DNA of 64,000 nucleotides from Symploca sp. SIO1C2. GTDB taxonomy: Bacteria > Cyanobacteriota > Cyanobacteriia > Cyanobacteriales > Coleofasciculaceae. The position numbers were made by a program, and so were the translations under genes. Below, piece after piece: positions 63,646 through 64,000 of this stretch (the first letter of the stretch is position 1; each line of letters opens with the position of its first letter). The stretch lies in the NCBI GenBank assembly GCA_010672925.1, contig JAAHFP010000008.1:42330-106329 (forward strand). The letters run 5' to 3'. The notes below the pieces were generated by a model. The model saw nothing but the letters and a program-made list of their open reading frames with translations, was not told where the DNA came from and made no database searches.

Positions 63646-63889
63646 ATGGTTAAATTAGGCACTATTAAAGTAAAGTTTTGCCGCAGGCTTGGAGATGATT
63701 GGTATGATCTAGCAGATTTTTTTGAGATCCCCACTGCAACTAGGGAACGATGGGAATAAGGCTTAGAACCCAAAAAGCTTTGGGAATGTTTGGGAATGGT
63801 GTGCAGACAGTTGGCACAATAACTGTCAAGGTGCGCCAACAGATGGTAGTGCCTGGAATAGTGATAATAATAACTGGAGTTTAGACTAG
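63646..63889 (+). pseudogene. broken EAD-FGE (SUMF1-like) conflict-system gene
   Basis: The frame from ATG63646 reads VKFCRRLGDDWYDLADFFEI, PTATRERWE, a TAA at 63757-63759, then GLEPKKLWE: an EAD domain like the one at the C-terminus of the PNP gene, with a nonsense change (Gln codon CAA to TAA would restore it). From 63782, one frame over, it reads [20 protein letters not shown] and [15 protein letters not shown], the C-terminal signature of formylglycine-generating-enzyme (SUMF1) domains. The middle of the protein is missing, and the end runs into the 124-bp repeat. EAD plus FGE is a known architecture in bacterial conflict/caspase-type systems. Confidence 0.82.
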
Positions 63890-63997
63890 TTAGGAGTGCG
63901 AAACTCCAAAGTCTGATAGTCCGCAAGATAAAAAATCAATCAATTCAGTCAATGGTGTCCCAAGAATACGTACAATTGCCAAGTCTAAGAGAGGCAG
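63874..63997 (+). mobile_element. 124-bp repeat element, copy 2
   Basis: An inverted copy of 15225-15348, same length. It truncates the FGE fragment (TAG 63887-63889 lies inside it) and contains the start of a frame MVSQEYVQLPSLREAA that leaves the window. A minus-strand ORF starting [17 protein letters not shown] is again coded by the repeat. Confidence 0.85.
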
Positions 63998-64000
63998 CGC

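Noticed and set aside
63525..63926. 133-aa minus-strand ORF beginning [17 protein letters not shown]
   Set aside because: Its start is coded by the 124-bp repeat (the same start is seen at 15296), and the rest is antisense to the EAD-FGE remnant and dispersed repeat C.

Overview
The window is chromosomal DNA of a cyanobacterium, most likely a large-genome filamentous form of the Moorena/Coleofasciculus/Symploca type; the genus is inferred from overall style only. HIP1-like GCGATCGC octamers occur throughout. There are cyanobacterial marker genes (an RpaB/Ycf27-like regulator, a conserved 390-aa double-HTH protein, a PEP-CTERM surface protein, CbiT beside a degenerate hydrolase, several CHAT/NB-ARC proteins). 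Almost every spacer holds short tandemly repeated repetitive (STRR) heptamers or nonamers. There is one tRNA gene (Ser-CGA), no rRNA and no CRISPR array.

Layout. 1-12.4 kb: housekeeping and scattered genes: a cut alpha/beta hydrolase, tRNA-Ser, argB, a secreted NUC1-type nuclease, a dead toxin-like gene, a PEP-CTERM protein, a TPR-CHAT protease-like protein, dxs, a small basic protein, IS200/IS605-like footprints, a NUDIX hydrolase and another hydrolase. 12.5-19.6 kb: a 124-bp repeat separates an RND efflux gene that has lost its 5' end from a CHAT gene that has also lost its 5' end; a small acidic protein and a 466-aa membrane-anchored protein follow. 19.8-30 kb: membrane and unknown proteins, cbiT, a CPBP protease, clpS, hydrolases, a Uma2 nuclease, hflX and a GST. 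30.3-36.2 kb: a five-gene nucleotide-sugar/glycan cluster. 36.3-45.2 kb: regulators and a run on the minus strand reading protoglobin, roadblock, Ras-like GTPase, roadblock, GTPase, NB-ARC/TPR ATPase. 45.9-50.5 kb: an RHH protein, then a plus-strand signalling run (RpaB-like regulator, multi-PAS histidine kinase, REC-GGDEF). 51.5-60.2 kb: a repeat-built coiled-coil protein, an ABC1/UbiB kinase, MscS, galM with an SMP-30 remnant behind it, and a HAD protein. 60.4-64 kb: a GT39-type membrane glycosyltransferase, then a conflict-system locus: a nucleoside-phosphorylase/EAD protein followed by a broken EAD-FGE gene that ends in the second copy of the 124-bp repeat.

Three things deserve most attention. 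First, the PNP-EAD gene (62399-63439) and its decayed EAD-FGE neighbour look like part of an effector-associated-domain conflict or programmed-death system. Second, the protoglobin/roadblock/GTPase/NB-ARC run looks like a heme-sensor-to-STAND-ATPase switch. Third, the repeats have been absorbed into genes: STRR units form a signal peptide, linkers inside two CHAT proteins, C-terminal tails and even start codons, and a 124-bp element sits at the broken ends of three genes.
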